A stretch of 64,000 nucleotides of DNA from Citrus sinensis (GCF_022201045.2 NC_068563.1:186001-250000); one strand, 5' to 3'. Positions 12,633 through 24,320 are shown, numbered from the stretch's first letter. Made by a program: numbers and translations. The notes: generated from the sequence alone by a model not told the origin.

Positions 12633-14564
12633 ATGATTTTGAAGGCCGTTTCAAAGCTGAAATGGACTAAACCATCTTCACAAGCTCGTCAGTTCTCTCT
12701 CACAATCACTCCTCCAGTGGCTTCTTGTAATACTATTACGCGTAATTCGTCGTCTCTGCTTGATGACTTCACCAGATTCTGCTACCAAAGAGACTTACCA
12801 CGAGCCATGAAAGCCATGCACGCCATGCAGTGCCACGGCGTTCGTGCTGATTCCGTCACCTACGCTGAGCTCATCAAGTGTTGCTTGGCTCGTCACGCGG
12901 TTGAAGAAGCCAAACTCGTTCATAACCACGTTCTCTCAGGTGGGTTTGAACCCGAAACGTTTTTAGTTAACATTTTACTTAACATGCACGTGAAATTCAG
13001 CCTCTTGGAGGAAGCGCAGGTTCTGTTCGATCAAATGCCGGAAAGAAATGTTGTTTCTTGGACGACTATGATATCGGCTTATTGTGACGCCAAGATGAAT
13101 GACAAGGCATTGGAGTTGTTGATTTTTATGCTTAGAGAAGGTGTTAGACCAAATATGTTTACTTATTCTGCAGTCCTGAGAGCTTGTGATAGTCTAATCA
13201 TTCTTAGGCAGCTTCATTGTGGTATTATTAAAGTTGGATTTGAATCTGACGTCTTTGTTCGGAGTGCTTTGATTGATATTTATGCAAAATTGGGTGAGTT
13301 GAGAAACGCAGAGTGCGTTTTCAATGAGATGCCGACTCGAGATTTGGTTGTTTGGAATTCAATCATTGGGGGGTTTGCTCAGAATAGTGATGTTGACGAG
13401 GCTTTGAATCTTTACAAGAGAATGAAGAGGGCTGGTTTTGCTGCCGATCAGTCGACACTGACGAGCGTTTTGAGAGCGTGTACTGGCTTAGCGCTGTTGG
13501 AATTGGGAACACAAGTTCATGTTCATGTACTCAAGTATGATCATGATTTAATACTTAACAATGCACTCCTGGATATGTACTGTAAGTGTGGCAGTTTGGA
13601 AGATGCGATGTCTGTTTTCAGTCGAATGATACAGAAGGATGTGATTTCTTGGAGCACTATGATTTCAGGGTTAGCACAGAATGGGTATAGCCAAGAGGCT
13701 TTGAAACTATTTGAGTCGATGAAAGTTTCAAGGATAAAACCAAACTATATCACTATTGTTGGTGTTCTATTTGCTTGTAGCCATGCAGGGTTTGTGGAAG
13801 ACGGGTGGAATCATTTCAAATCTATGAAGAAGTTTTATGGGATTGACCCAGGAAGGGAACACTACAGTTGCATGATTGATCTTCTTGGAAGAGCCGGGAA
13901 GCTTCATGAAGCAGTCAAGTTAATACATGAGATGCCGTATGAACCAGATGCTGTGACATGGAGAGCATTGCTCGGAGCATGCAAGGTTCACAGGAACACG
14001 GATCTTGCCATTTGTGCTGCTAAAAAGATTTTAAATTTGGATCCGCAAGATCCAGGAACCTACATACTGTTGTCTAATATTTATGCAAATTCCCAGAAAT
14101 GGGACGAGGTTGCTGAAGTTAGGAAGACAATGAGAGCCAGAGGAATCACAAAAGAACCAGGGTGCAGCTGGATTGAAGTGAATAAGCAGATACATGCTTT
14201 CAATGTAGCGGATAGCTCACACCCACAGATAGACAAAATCAACAAACACCTAAAACACTTGATTCAGAAATTAGTGGGAGTGGGTTATGCTCCAGACACA
14301 AACTATGTCTTACAAGATCTTGAAGGGGAGCAGAAAGAAGACTCGATCCAATACCACAGTGAGAAGCTGGCAATTGTTTTCGGTTTAATGAGTTTGACAC
14401 AGGGAAAGACCATTAGGATCAGGAAAAACCTTAGGATATGTGGAGATTGTCATACGTTCGCAAAACTCACGGCAAAGATGGAGAATCAAACTATTGTGAT
14501 CAGGGATCCCATTCGTTACCATCATTTTCAAGATGGTAATTGCTCCTGTGGGGACTACTGGTAG
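12633..14564 (+). CDS. REME1: DYW-class PPR protein, REME1-like mitochondrial RNA editing factor
   Basis: An intronless 643-aa pentatricopeptide protein matching Arabidopsis REME1 (At2g03880), which binds mitochondrial transcripts such as nad2 near sites of C-to-U editing. Residues 1 to about 40 are Ser/Arg-rich and act-like a mitochondrial presequence. P-, L- and S-type repeats follow from about residue 45 to 430, recognisable by blocks such as NVVSWTTMISAYCDAKMNDK and DVISWSTMISGLAQNGYSQE. The E and E+ domains (EPDAVTWRALLGACKVHRN, EPGCSWIEVNKQIHAF) lead into the DYW deaminase, with the zinc and catalytic HSEKLAIVFG motif, the CGDCH zinc ligands and the terminal CGDYW. Absence of introns is normal for this family. 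The start is the first ATG in frame and gives a sensible presequence. Confidence 0.93.
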   Translation: MILKAVSKLKWTKPSSQARQFSLTITPPVASCNTITRNSSSLLDDFTRFCYQRDLPRAMKAMHAMQCHGVRADSVTYAELIKCCLARHAVEEAKLVHNHVLSGGFEPETFLVNILLNMHVKFSLLEEAQVLFDQMPERNVVSWTTMISAYCDAKMNDKALELLIFMLREGVRPNMFTYSAVLRACDSLIILRQLHCGIIKVGFESDVFVRSALIDIYAKLGELRNAECVFNEMPTRDLVVWNSIIGGFAQNSDVDEALNLYKRMKRAGFAADQSTLTSVLRACTGLALLELGTQVHVHVLKYDHDLILNNALLDMYCKCGSLEDAMSVFSRMIQKDVISWSTMISGLAQNGYSQEALKLFESMKVSRIKPNYITIVGVLFACSHAGFVEDGWNHFKSMKKFYGIDPGREHYSCMIDLLGRAGKLHEAVKLIHEMPYEPDAVTWRALLGACKVHRNTDLAICAAKKILNLDPQDPGTYILLSNIYANSQKWDEVAEVRKTMRARGITKEPGCSWIEVNKQIHAFNVADSSHPQIDKINKHLKHLIQKLVGVGYAPDTNYVLQDLEGEQKEDSIQYHSEKLAIVFGLMSLTQGKTIRIRKNLRICGDCHTFAKLTAKMENQTIVIRDPIRYHHFQDGNCSCGDYW

Positions 14565-15240
14565 CAAATTTTTAACAATGTTTGACCTTGCTGCTGCTAT
14601 TTTCTCAGCATCAATAGAATTACAGAAGAGAGGGAAAAGATAGAAATTGGTAAGTGGATGACAGTGCAAGCTATATGCGCAATGAGATAGTCATCATGAT
14701 TCAAGCCATCGTAGCCACTGAGAGTCCAAAAGAAAGAAATTTGACAAAGGAAATTGATTCTTTGCTGATAGTTCAACTTAAGGATGGTGATGTGGGATTA
14801 AGTTGATCAATCTTATCACTGCTCAGCTCATACCAGTATGATCTACAAAGTGCTTTGAGACGGTAAACACTAAGGGGTACAACTGCCTAACAATGCCATC
14901 ACGATCAAAACATTATGTACAATAGAAATATTGGACTGTGTTCATTAAATGGTTTAATGAAGCTATCATTTTTATTTCATCCAATGAAAATCATATCCAA
15001 TTTCGTAATGCAAAATGATATAACCTGGAATTGTGAGATTTTGCATCAAAAGAAAGATCAATGACCTTAGCAAAATATCTTCTGTCCTCTTGACTATAGA
15101 GGGGGTCAAACCCTGCGCTTCCCTTATTATTGATACAATGTTGGGACATCTATTGATCTCAAACCCCATACAGTACATCAAGACACACTGAAATCCTTCA
15201 TAGTTCACTCAAGAGAATAGGAATGCACTGTTTTGGTTCC
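14565..15240. other. Intergenic between convergent genes
   Basis: The 3' flanks of the REME1-like gene (+) and the aminoacylase gene (-). No gene, repeat or RNA was seen. Confidence 0.5.
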
Positions 15241-17941
15241 TTACAACTCATCTCTTGAGGCTTCATCCTTTGAGTGCTGAACATAAGATGCATAAGCCTT
15301 GATTATTGACTCATAGATGTCAATTCCTTTCAGGTACTCAGCTTGGTTTAGAAACTGCAACAAAGTTCAAAAGGTGATAGTCAGGTCTACAAATGCGTAA
15401 ACTGCATATATTAATTTATTTGACACTGGTGAGATTATGTGTGTGTGTGTGTGCTGATCAGATCCTGTGCATGTGGACTGAATTATAATATTTAGTGCTG
15501 CAAAACTGGGTATACTGGCTAAGCACGATTTGCAAAAGACAATAGCTAGTTTTGAAAAAAAGAGAGTGAAGTTGAGCTCAAACACAGGCCAGAAGACACT
15601 GAAAGGTAGAATATCACAATCAAGCAGTGAAGCCATTGGGTAGAAATCAAATTCAAATTAGACAAAAGTGACTCCAAGTTACATTGCTCAATATGAAAGC
15701 AGAGGACACATGGTTGATAATTTCCAAGGAGATCAAATTGTCAGCGATTTTGCCATCATGAGATTCCAATTTTGAAACAAGGTTTCACAAATGCATGCAG
15801 AAAAGCCGTAGACAAGCACATACAAGCAAACAATTAACAGATACCATGGATAGATATTCACCTCATTATGGTCATGAAGTAGAATAGGAGTGTTGGCCAT
15901 GGGAGAGAAGCCAATTGCAGGAAGGCCTCGTTCACGGAAGTAGCGAGCATCTGTGGAGGCAGGAAAGATCTCTGGCTTACCAAGCTTTCCATTAGCTTTT
16001 CTTACAGCTTCTTCTAAAAGGTTCCACCATGGATTAGAACTGTCAGTTGCCGTTAGAATTGGTCTCCCAAACTTGTCATGCAAAGAAGCTCTCTGCTTGA
16101 ACTGACCAAGCTAAAAGCATAGTTAGAGAACTGACAGAGAAGAACAAGAAACAGCATCTTTAATGAAGGTGATCAATTACAAGCACACACTCATCCATTC
16201 AGACTCGCATGAAGTGTCATCATTTCTTCTAATATAAAAATAATACGTTTCTTTAAATAAAAAGGAAAAATTCATTCTGTCATCATGATTATAGAGTTAT
16301 TTTGTCACAGTCATTCCCTCATCATCTTGCAGAATTATTTTATTCCAAAACTTCATGCAGTATCATCATAAATTGAAGGAAAGACCCAGAAAAGCATCCT
16401 CTTTGGGTTGGTATGTAAGAGGCTTAAGGAATTTATCACTACCTCAAATGTCATATTGCGTGAAGCAGGAGCCCATTCTTCAACAATTCGTCTTTCCAAA
16501 GATTCAGCATCAGTAGTCGGTGGGACACGAATATCAAAACCTGCTTCTGCCTCGGATGGTTGCAAGTTCATGACAAAACCCTGGTAGACAGAAAAGAAGG
16601 AAATTATATGTTTCAGAAGTTACAGCACAAAACAACCTTGGAGCCTCTAATCCTGACCATAAATTTGGTAGCATGCCTACTTTGGTCAACAAAGCACCAT
16701 ACAGTACGTTGATTAAAATAAACTACCAATTCAATCACTTTTTAAGAATATCAAAGGGAATTCATAAAAGGAGGGGAATTCATTGGGGGAGGGTGTACTC
16801 TACGGAAGGGTTTACCAACAGAGAACAAATTAAATTCTCCAAATACTGAAGTTGAACATAATAAATTCTAACTGTTCATTCAATTTGATGAAGAATTAAT
16901 GAAGCAACAACAGATTCTGTATGTAAATAAAGCCAGACTCACATTGGGGGATGGAGTGCCAGCCTTAAGAAAGGCCATGTTAACTGAAACGACCTCCCCT
17001 TCGGCCTTTAAACCAGCCTTGACCAAATCAAACTGGGAAGCTCTGAATCTCCTCACACTCTCAATACTTTTGAACAAATTCTCCATTGCACTATTATCAT
17101 ACAACTTGGCCCCATGTCCAGGAGCCCCTCTAGCCTTAATAACCAGCCACCAAGGACATCTCTCCGCATAAAACGCTCTGTAATCCTCAGTGGTCGATGC
17201 CAGCCCTGAAACGTCAAAGTAACATTACAATCAAATGAATCTACGTTTGAAATATCTGTAGCTTTATGAAACGGAATCTCAATACTATCAAGAAGCACAA
17301 CGGTTATAAATATACTTTAACTACGATATAAACAAAAAAAAAAAAAAGAATAATTTTTTACCTTCATCGAGAACAATACCAACGTTCAAGCTGTTAAAGA
17401 CATGAGAATCAGCAAACTTCTCAGCGCCATCATGGCCACCAATCTCCTCATCAGGGACAAAAGACAAGTAAACAGACCGAACAGGCTGAAACCCACTTGC
17501 CTTCAATCTTCGTATGGCCTCCAAGTACTGCATGCCCACGCACTTCATGTCCTGGGACCCTCTGGCGAAGATATTCCCCTGAGAATCGAGGTGGGCACCG
17601 AAGGGATGGTGGGACCATTTGCTGGGTTCAGATGGAACGACGTCGGTGTGGGAGTTGAGGAGGATGGAGGGTAGTTGAGGGTTTGAGCCGGGCCACTTGA
17701 GAAGAATGAGGGGCTTGTTTTTGGCGAATTCGAGGGTTTGGGATTCGAGGGAGAGGGCTTCGGCCTGAGCCAGGATAAACTTGGAGGCATTTGTGTAGTC
17801 CGGGTTTGGTTGAGATGTGTCGATTTGGAGGTATGCTCGGAATCTTTCTATTATAGAATCATCTGATTTTGCTGGGCTTGAGAAGATGATCAGTTGATAG
17901 AATACGAAGCAGATATGAAGAAGACGATGCCGATTCCTCAT
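15241..17941 (-). CDS. Aminoacylase-1-like M20 metallopeptidase
   Basis: An M20 family N-acyl-amino-acid amidohydrolase that releases free amino acids from N-acetyl amino acids. Five minus-strand exons encode 447 aa: 17362-17941, 16943-17205, 16443-16580, 15862-16110 and 15241-15354, in phase. The di-zinc and catalytic residues are present: His98 and Asp100 in NSHTDVV, Asp131 in ARGSQDMK, Glu165-Glu166 in VPDEEIGG, an Asp in PASTDARYF, and a late His in LLHDHNE. The dimerisation (lid) domain includes ARGAPGHGAKLYDNSAMEN. The chosen start gives an N-terminal hydrophobic stretch (CFVFYQLIIFSS) resembling a signal peptide; an in-frame ATG at 17980 would add 13 residues ahead of it. This is the counterpart of At4g38220, whose neighbours in Arabidopsis (EXPA20, BIG1, CGL1) also occur in this window. 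Confidence 0.93.
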
Positions 17942-19809
17942 TTTGTTTCCAAGGAGACAGTGAGTGTGTGTGAGTGACAACTTCAGGACAGCGATTAGCC
18001 GATTAACGGTTGGTCCTCCTCAACACAGTTAAAGCGCCCAGGGCTGCACTTGTTTACCAAATGGAATCTTGTAAAACAACTAAACAAGTCTGTCATCTAT
18101 GATACAGTAGAACGTGACTATAAACTATCAGAAAGATTTGTCATTTTTTGTGTTATTTTAGTGGGCAACCCACCCGCGGAAGACGGTGTCCATGCGGTAG
18201 GATCATTCAATCATATCTTTTCGTTGTTGCGCTGAAAGAGACACAAGTATTTGACTATTTGAGTGGTACTACTTCTACTATGTATAGATGGCCAATGGCC
18301 GGCCTGGCCACCAAAACAAGGTTCATGAGTGTCTGTTCCGTGCCGTGCCGTGCCGTGTCTATTATGTGTTTTGTGTTATGTTTAATTTTTTTTTTGTTTA
18401 GACCTGACTCGCACATGTGTTGTGTCCATTTGTGTCGTGCCGTGCCTAAGAAAAAATGTCCATTAAACTTTTTTTTTAAATTTTTTAAGAGATAATACTA
18501 AGTTGTTAGCGTATTTTTTCAAGTATATATATTTTTCTTAGATTTATACCTTTGTTTAAATTTAATAGAATCGAAAATTCAAAACTCAAGTTTATATTCA
18601 CTAATAATAAACTAATAATAATAATAATAAAATGTAATATTAATTACTAAGTTTGATCTTATAGTATTAGAATTTTTTTAATACTTAATAATAATAATAA
18701 TAATAATAAATTATTTCTTAAGGGTTAACTTAATTGTTAACTTAGAGTTATATAGAGTCATAGATCATAGTTTACAATAATATTAATGCATATTTATAAA
18801 ATCATGATATTTTATAATTTTATTCTTGAAAATCATGATATCAATTATTTATTTAATAAATTATAAATATAAATCAATTTAGTATTTTTTAAAACTAAGA
18901 ATTAAATAAATTAAAAAATTCAACTTCAGGTTATTTGTAAAATCATAAAATTTTAATTTTATTTTCATTAAAAATTAAAACGTGTTTATTGCAGGCTTTG
19001 TCATTGTGTCGTGCTTAGCACATTTCTAATCGTGCCGTACTTTTAAGACCCACGTGTCTAAAATTCTAAGCTCGGCCCAACCCACGTGCGTGCCGTGCCG
19101 TGCCCCGTGCTCCACCGAAACGTACTCATGTCGTGCCATGCTTTACGAGCACGTGCCGTCCGGCCCATTAACTATCTCTACTACTACGTGTGTCTATCAC
19201 TCCTCCAGTCTTTCTACCAATTGCTCAAATTTTTATAATTTTAATTTCCAAAGCTTTTTTTTATTTTATTTTGGCCCCCTCTTTTACATATAGTGAAAAT
19301 GTTACTAGATAGTGGGATGTTGACGAGAGCACTTGAGACTATTTTGTTGAAAGAGTTTGTTAGGAATGAGAGATTTCACTTTAAATGGAGGTGCATAGTT
19401 TAATGATATGTATAATTCAAAATTCTACTTGATAACATTGGCACCCACCAAACCAAATTTTAGTGGCTAATTAGGAGAATCCTAAATCCTTTCTACAATT
19501 AAGCAGAATGATAATGTTAATCTCACTTTTGGATTTGTTGAGAATGGCATTTATCTTATTTATGCCGTTCACAGAGCAAAATCTGATATTTGATATCAGT
19601 AATAAAGCGCCTTTAAAATTTACTAATAAAAACGAAACGAGTGGACTTAACTAGTCTTTCTTCAGAGTTCATATGATAATCAAGTGTCATATAAAGAAAG
19701 AAAGGTAACGCACAGATATTGTAAAGAAAGAGAAAGAGAATAAAAATAAAATCCCTTCATTCACGGCGCGTGCAAATTACAAAACCAACACATTAAACAA
19801 GAATCAAGA
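17942..19809. other. Gene-free stretch with hAT element
   Basis: Almost half is the hAT element at 18283-19180 (separate entry). The left 340 bp is the aminoacylase promoter. The right 630 bp is the promoter and 5' UTR of the 201-aa protein gene. Nothing else is recognisable. Confidence 0.55.
18283..19180. mobile_element. Non-autonomous hAT DNA transposon
   Basis: An 898-bp element with terminal inverted repeats: the left end reads TATAGATGGCCAATGGCCGG and the reverse complement of the right end reads TAGAGATAGTTAATGGGCCG, similar to Ac/Tag1-type hAT ends. The flanks are CTACTATG (18275-18282) and CTACTACG (19181-19188), an 8-bp target duplication with one mismatch, as expected of hAT. Just inside each end are clustered GTGCCGTGCC-type repeats (about 18335-18450 and 19020-19160), like the subterminal transposase-binding repeats of this superfamily. 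The core is AT-rich with no transposase frame, so the copy is defective and would need a helper. Confidence 0.78.
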
Positions 19810-20752
19810 ATGGAGCGAGAGCGAGAGTATTGCTGCATGATGAGAGACTGCACAAGAAAGCTGGCGCTATGGCACACTCGTACCTTCAAGCCCATTCTCA
19901 CCCACGAAGAGCTCGAACCCATTTTGGCCACCAAGGGCTTCGTCGTCGCCGCCCGACCCTCCCCCTCCTCCTCCTCCTCCCCCGGCGGCGGCTTGATCAA
20001 CTGGGTTGAGTACGTGTACGCCGCCGCTGCCGCCACCACAAAGTCCGAAGTCCTTGCACCGCCTAAGGCCAGGTTGCCAGATTCAAGAATCGATGGGCTT
20101 CACATTTTTACGTACCGTGCTTTCATTGACGCCGTTAACTTTTATCTCGAGATGGATGATATTTCTACCCTCTTTCATATTCGGTAGGTGTGCTTTGCAT
20201 CTAAGTTATTTAATTATATTTTAATAACCTAACCCATCTTTGTTTTTAAAATATGATTTTATTATTATTTTGTTTTTCGATTCACCATAATGAAATAAAA
20301 TCATTTGCATTGCATGCAATGCAAGCGTGCACCATAATGAAGTAAAACCCCACAGAATAATAAATATGATATGTTTCATTGTGTGTGTATGGGATGATGG
20401 GATTTTGATTCATTTCTAAATAATTAGGATCCACTAGATAGGAGGATTATTAAAGGGATGCTATAACACGTATAATGGCATTTTGATGATAAGTAATCTA
20501 TATCCAATTTAATTTTGTAGGGGAATGCCTCTTCATTGGATGAGCGACAGATATACCAAGTGGGTTCCCATGGAAGTAGATGAGAGTATCTTTGTTTACA
20601 GAGAGGGAACACTTGATCAAACAACAGAGAGCTTCTATAGCTCCAACAGGCAGAGCTGCTGCAATGGGCATGGGTCGATGGTGATTCGTGACAAGGGCAA
20701 GAAAATGTCTGAGAGCTGCATTGTTTCATTGAAAGATATTTTAGCTGCATGA
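19810..20752 (+). CDS. Plant protein of unknown function, 201 aa
   Basis: Two exons, 19810-20183 and 20521-20752, join in phase (intron GT..AG, 337 bp) to give 201 aa. I do not recognise it. The N terminus is MEREREYCCMMRDCTRKLAL, followed by a helix-like WHTRTFKPILTHEELEPILA, a low-complexity Pro/Ser/Gly stretch near residues 49-60, then VEYVYAAAAATTKSE. The second half is better ordered (IDGLHIFTYRAFIDAVNFYL, GMPLHWMSDRYTKWVPMEVD) and ends SESCIVSLKDILAA. There is no signal peptide or membrane span. Exon 1 is GC-rich compared with its surroundings. The conserved-looking C-terminal half and clean splicing argue for a real gene. It lies between aminoacylase and EXPA20. Confidence 0.72.
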
Positions 20753-21370
20753 TGATCATCAATCATCATCGTTGTCCATTGACATTGTTATGATTACAGA
20801 ATATAAGCATAACTGCCTCATACAAATTTGCTTCCTCAAGTCAAATGTCTTGTTTTCTTTTTTTATTCGTAAACTCGTTCTGTTGTGCATATACAAAGAG
20901 AATACTTTCTCTGTTTCAATTTGGAGCAACCCAAATGCATATAAAATTGTCCCTAGTCTTCAAGAACCATGACGGATCTCTTTTCTCTTTTAGATGAATC
21001 TTTGTCGGATTAGGCTTTGGGCCTCTATAGGCCTGCAAGTTCTTAAATTTGCTGGGCTTTATGCTCAGTATCTACATGTTTCGGGACCCATCATAAGCTT
21101 TTATTTGTCTTTTTCAAAATGAATAATAATATACTAGTATAGTTATATATTCTTGTACCAATTTTTTTTTTACAATTTTATGTAGCATAATTTAATTAAT
21201 CAGATTAGATATCTTTTAGTATACATGATTTATTTTTATTATTTTATATTTTTATTTAATTAATAAATTAATACCAAATTAATTTATATAAAATAAATTA
21301 GGTATCATTAACCTTGCATGTATAGTTGTCTATTGTTGCCCCTAAGTTGAGAAATATAAAAAGAAAAAAG

Positions 21371-21462
21371 AGAGGGCTTTTGTTATGTTACGTAATCATG
21401 TAAAAAGAGAAGACTTTTGTTATGTTACGTAATCATGTAACATGCATGATTATATAACAACC
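21371..21462. repeat. 38-bp tandem repeat ending in a palindrome
   Basis: A segment containing TTTGTTATGTTACGTAATCA occurs twice with a period of 38 bp (21378 and 21416). The second copy runs into a near-palindrome (GTTATGTTACGTAATCATG followed by CATGATTATATAAC). It could be the end of an unclassified foldback element, but no full boundaries were found. Confidence 0.5.
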
Positions 21463-22326
21463 ATTGAATTAAATTAAACGATTGTGAAATAACATAATTT
21501 TATTATCTTATATTTTGTATTTCCATCCAATAGCTATTACATACGTAACAATCTCAAAAAGAGAGAACAACAAAAAAAAAAAAAAAAAATTGAGATTTTC
21601 AATAACTAGTGAGGAGGAGCACTAGTGGTGTCTGATACAGCGTCCTCAAGTCTTTCATAGTTTCATTTATTATTTAGCAAAGCTAAAAAATCACTCTTGC
21701 ATAGGCATAGGCATAGGAATAGGAATAGGAATAGTCCGTGGCAGTGTTTGTGTTTCCCCTGAAAAGATTTTGTTGCCGGCTGGGCGTCAATAAGTTATAA
21801 GTCAATCCCCATGTCCCATTGAGCCCCATCTTCGTCTTTAGTCTTGCCTTCTCAAAAGAAGAGCCAAGAAGAACTAAAGCCGCGTATGTCTGTACGTGAA
21901 TGTGAGCTGAGAGACACAAAGATTATTGCTTTGGATTCTTATTTTAAGACTTTCCGCTTTCCCTGTCTGCCACCATCTCGCAAAAGCCCTAAACCCTTCT
22001 GTCTAATCTCTTTAGTAAACTATAAGTATACCCAAACGACGGCGCCTTTGACCCATTTTCAGACTCCATTGCCCATCAGCAGCATTTCTGCTATCCTAAA
22101 ATCAACAAAACATAACAAAGCATTCCTTTATTTTATTTTATTTTTTTCTCTAGCTCAAGCTAAAAGATAGTAGTAAATAGTAATGCACCCATCCACCACC
22201 ACCAATGTGAACTAAGCACTCCTGACTCCTCCTGTCCTCCACATGAGTTTCCACGTAGCAAGCCATTAACCAAACCAGCTTCAAATATTCAAGGAGATTG
22301 AGGTCATTTTACTGATCAAAAAGAAG

Positions 22327-22329
<3 letters not shown>

Positions 22330-22357
<28 letters not shown>
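22330..22357. repeat. (CT)n microsatellite in the EXPA20 leader
   Basis: A 28-bp CT run about 75 bp upstream of the expansin start codon, probably inside the 5' UTR. Such CT/GA runs are frequent in plant leaders and promoters. Confidence 0.85.
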
Positions 22358-22430
22358 TCACTCAACAGCAATCCCAACAAAAGAGAAAATAGCATTTCAT
22401 TACAAATCATACTTCATCCAAAAACCTCAA

Positions 22431-23344
22431 ATGGGAGCTCCTCAAGCCATTGTTTTCTTCTTGATTTTACTTCAAACATGCAAGACTGCAGCACAGCATG
22501 AAGAATGGAACTCTGCTACGGCTACATACACCAAAGAAACAAATGGGTCTATCATCATTGGTACTTTCTTGCAAATTACTTTATTTAATATTGTGTTTCA
22601 TGTCCACTGAAGACTGATAGGCCATCTGTTTAATGTTGCAGAAGGTGCTTGTGGTTATGGGGACCTTCACAGGGCCACCTACGGAAAATACAGTGCTGGG
22701 CTTAGTACAATGTTATTCAACAGAGGGAGTACTTGTGGAGCTTGCTTTGAGCTCAGATGTGTCGACCACATCTTGTGGTGCCGGCCTGGTAGCCCATCTG
22801 TCATACTCACCGCCACAGATTTCTGCCCTCCCAATTACGGGCTTTCGTCGGATTATGGTGGCTGGTGTAACTTTCCCAAAGAACACTTTGAGATGTCAGA
22901 GGCCGCATTCGTTGAAATTGCAGAGAGAAGAGCTGATATTGTACCAGTTCAATACAGAAGGTACAGCAATGCTTTTTCCTTTTTCTGCTAGCTTGTTGGA
23001 TTTTAGTTAGGCACATGCTGTGATTCCGAAATTTGTGCAGGGTGAAGTGTGAACGCAGGGGTGGGTTGAGATTCACAGTGAGTGGAAGCTCTCACTTCTA
23101 TCAAGTTCTTGTAACCAATGTGGGTTTGGATGGTGAAGTCATTGCTGTGAAAGTGAAGGGATCAAAAACAGGATGGATACCTATGGCAAGAAACTGGGGC
23201 CAAAACTGGCAGTCCAACGTCAATCTTACAGGGCAGCCTCTGTCTTTTGAGGTGACCACCAGTAACCGGAAAACACTCACATCATACAATGTTGCTCCAG
23301 CAAACTGGCAGTTTGGTCAGACATATGAGGGGAAACAGTTCTAG
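22431..23344 (+). CDS. EXPA20: Alpha-expansin, EXPA20-like
   Basis: A secreted cell-wall loosening protein acting non-hydrolytically on cellulose-xyloglucan contacts. Three exons, 22431-22560, 22642-22960 and 23041-23344, encode 250 aa, the family's usual size. [20 protein letters not shown] is the signal peptide. Domain 1 is the six-stranded double-psi barrel related to GH45, beginning [20 protein letters not shown], with the paired cysteines (CGACFELRC), [10 protein letters not shown] and [11 protein letters not shown]. Domain 2, the cellulose-binding module, includes [15 protein letters not shown] and ends [12 protein letters not shown]. The HFD motif reads HFE here (residues 125-127). The divergent [10 protein letters not shown] and EGKQF end match EXPA20 (At4g38210) better than typical EXPAs, and gene order supports that. 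Confidence 0.9.
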
Positions 23345-24320
23345 TGTGGAAATCTTGTGTACTTGAATTTGGAGAGTGCAGATAGTATCTTCATAAATTG
23401 AGTTCTGAATATGTCTATCAATAGGGCTTATAATCATGAGTCCATCAATTTCGATGATCCTAAATATATGTTCACACATAAAGGTGTTCATGGGTCGGAC
23501 AGATTCCCTGCTTTCTCATCAAGATTAGCTTGTTGTCAAGCAAGGAGACAGGTGTAGAAGAAAGTTGAAAAAACAGGAATAGAATGTCTCAGTTTTCTCT
23601 TAATGATATAGCCATATTAGATATTGATTAGAAAGTATGAGCTGTTGTTGAAATTTGTTATTATTGAAAACTAAGGGTAAAAAGAACTTGGGAATAGGTA
23701 CGGTTATCCTGGCTATAGTAATGTTGTCTCTGGAAATGGCTTACTCTGTTTTGAATCTATACATAATCTTGCATTATCGAGGTAGATTATCCAAGCCGTG
23801 AATTATGTTGTCTGTAGAAATGGCTTACTCAATTTTTCTTCCTCAAAAAAGGTTGTGATTGTGCATCTCCATCACTCGGACTTGCACAAGTTTATTGTTT
23901 TGATGTGAGACACTAAACTTCTATCATTGATTTCAGTGAAATAAACATAACCGTCCTCTGCATTTTATATCACATACTTATTAAGTAGATACAAAATGAT
24001 TAATTAAACAGAAGCCACGTGAAAAGAGGGATCACAGTGGTTAATTGAATATTTACCTAAATATGACATTGGGGTGCTGACAAGCCATAACATTTACTCC
24101 ACCAAAATAACCAACTACTACATTCATGCAACTATAACCCAGTAGCCATTTTCTGGCTAAAATGGTAACGCTAGCAATGATGATAGGTTCCGTGAATAAA
24201 GAGGCTCAGATTCTTCACCACAAAGTGCCCAGAGCTTACATCTGAAGCACCAGAGAACTGGGCTACAGTCATGTCATACATGGCATGAATTTCTTCTAAT
24301 TCATTCATCACAGCAAATTA
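23345..24320. other. Intergenic between convergent genes
   Basis: The 3' flanks of the expansin (+) and THA8-like (-) genes. A partly repeated phrase near 23725 and 23813 (GGCTTACTC context) is weak. No gene or RNA was seen. Confidence 0.45.

Larger units (their letters stand above)
20753..22430. other. Intergenic, EXPA20 promoter region
   Basis: AT-rich spacer with a tandem/palindromic repeat at 21371-21462 (separate entry), a poly-A tract near 21572, and a CT microsatellite at 22330-22357 in the presumed 5' UTR of the expansin gene. Open frames at 21683-22170 on either strand have no protein-like features and were not called. Confidence 0.5.

Noticed and set aside
22633-23010. 125-codon frame in the expansin second exon
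   Set aside because: Shadow of the expansin exon in another frame.
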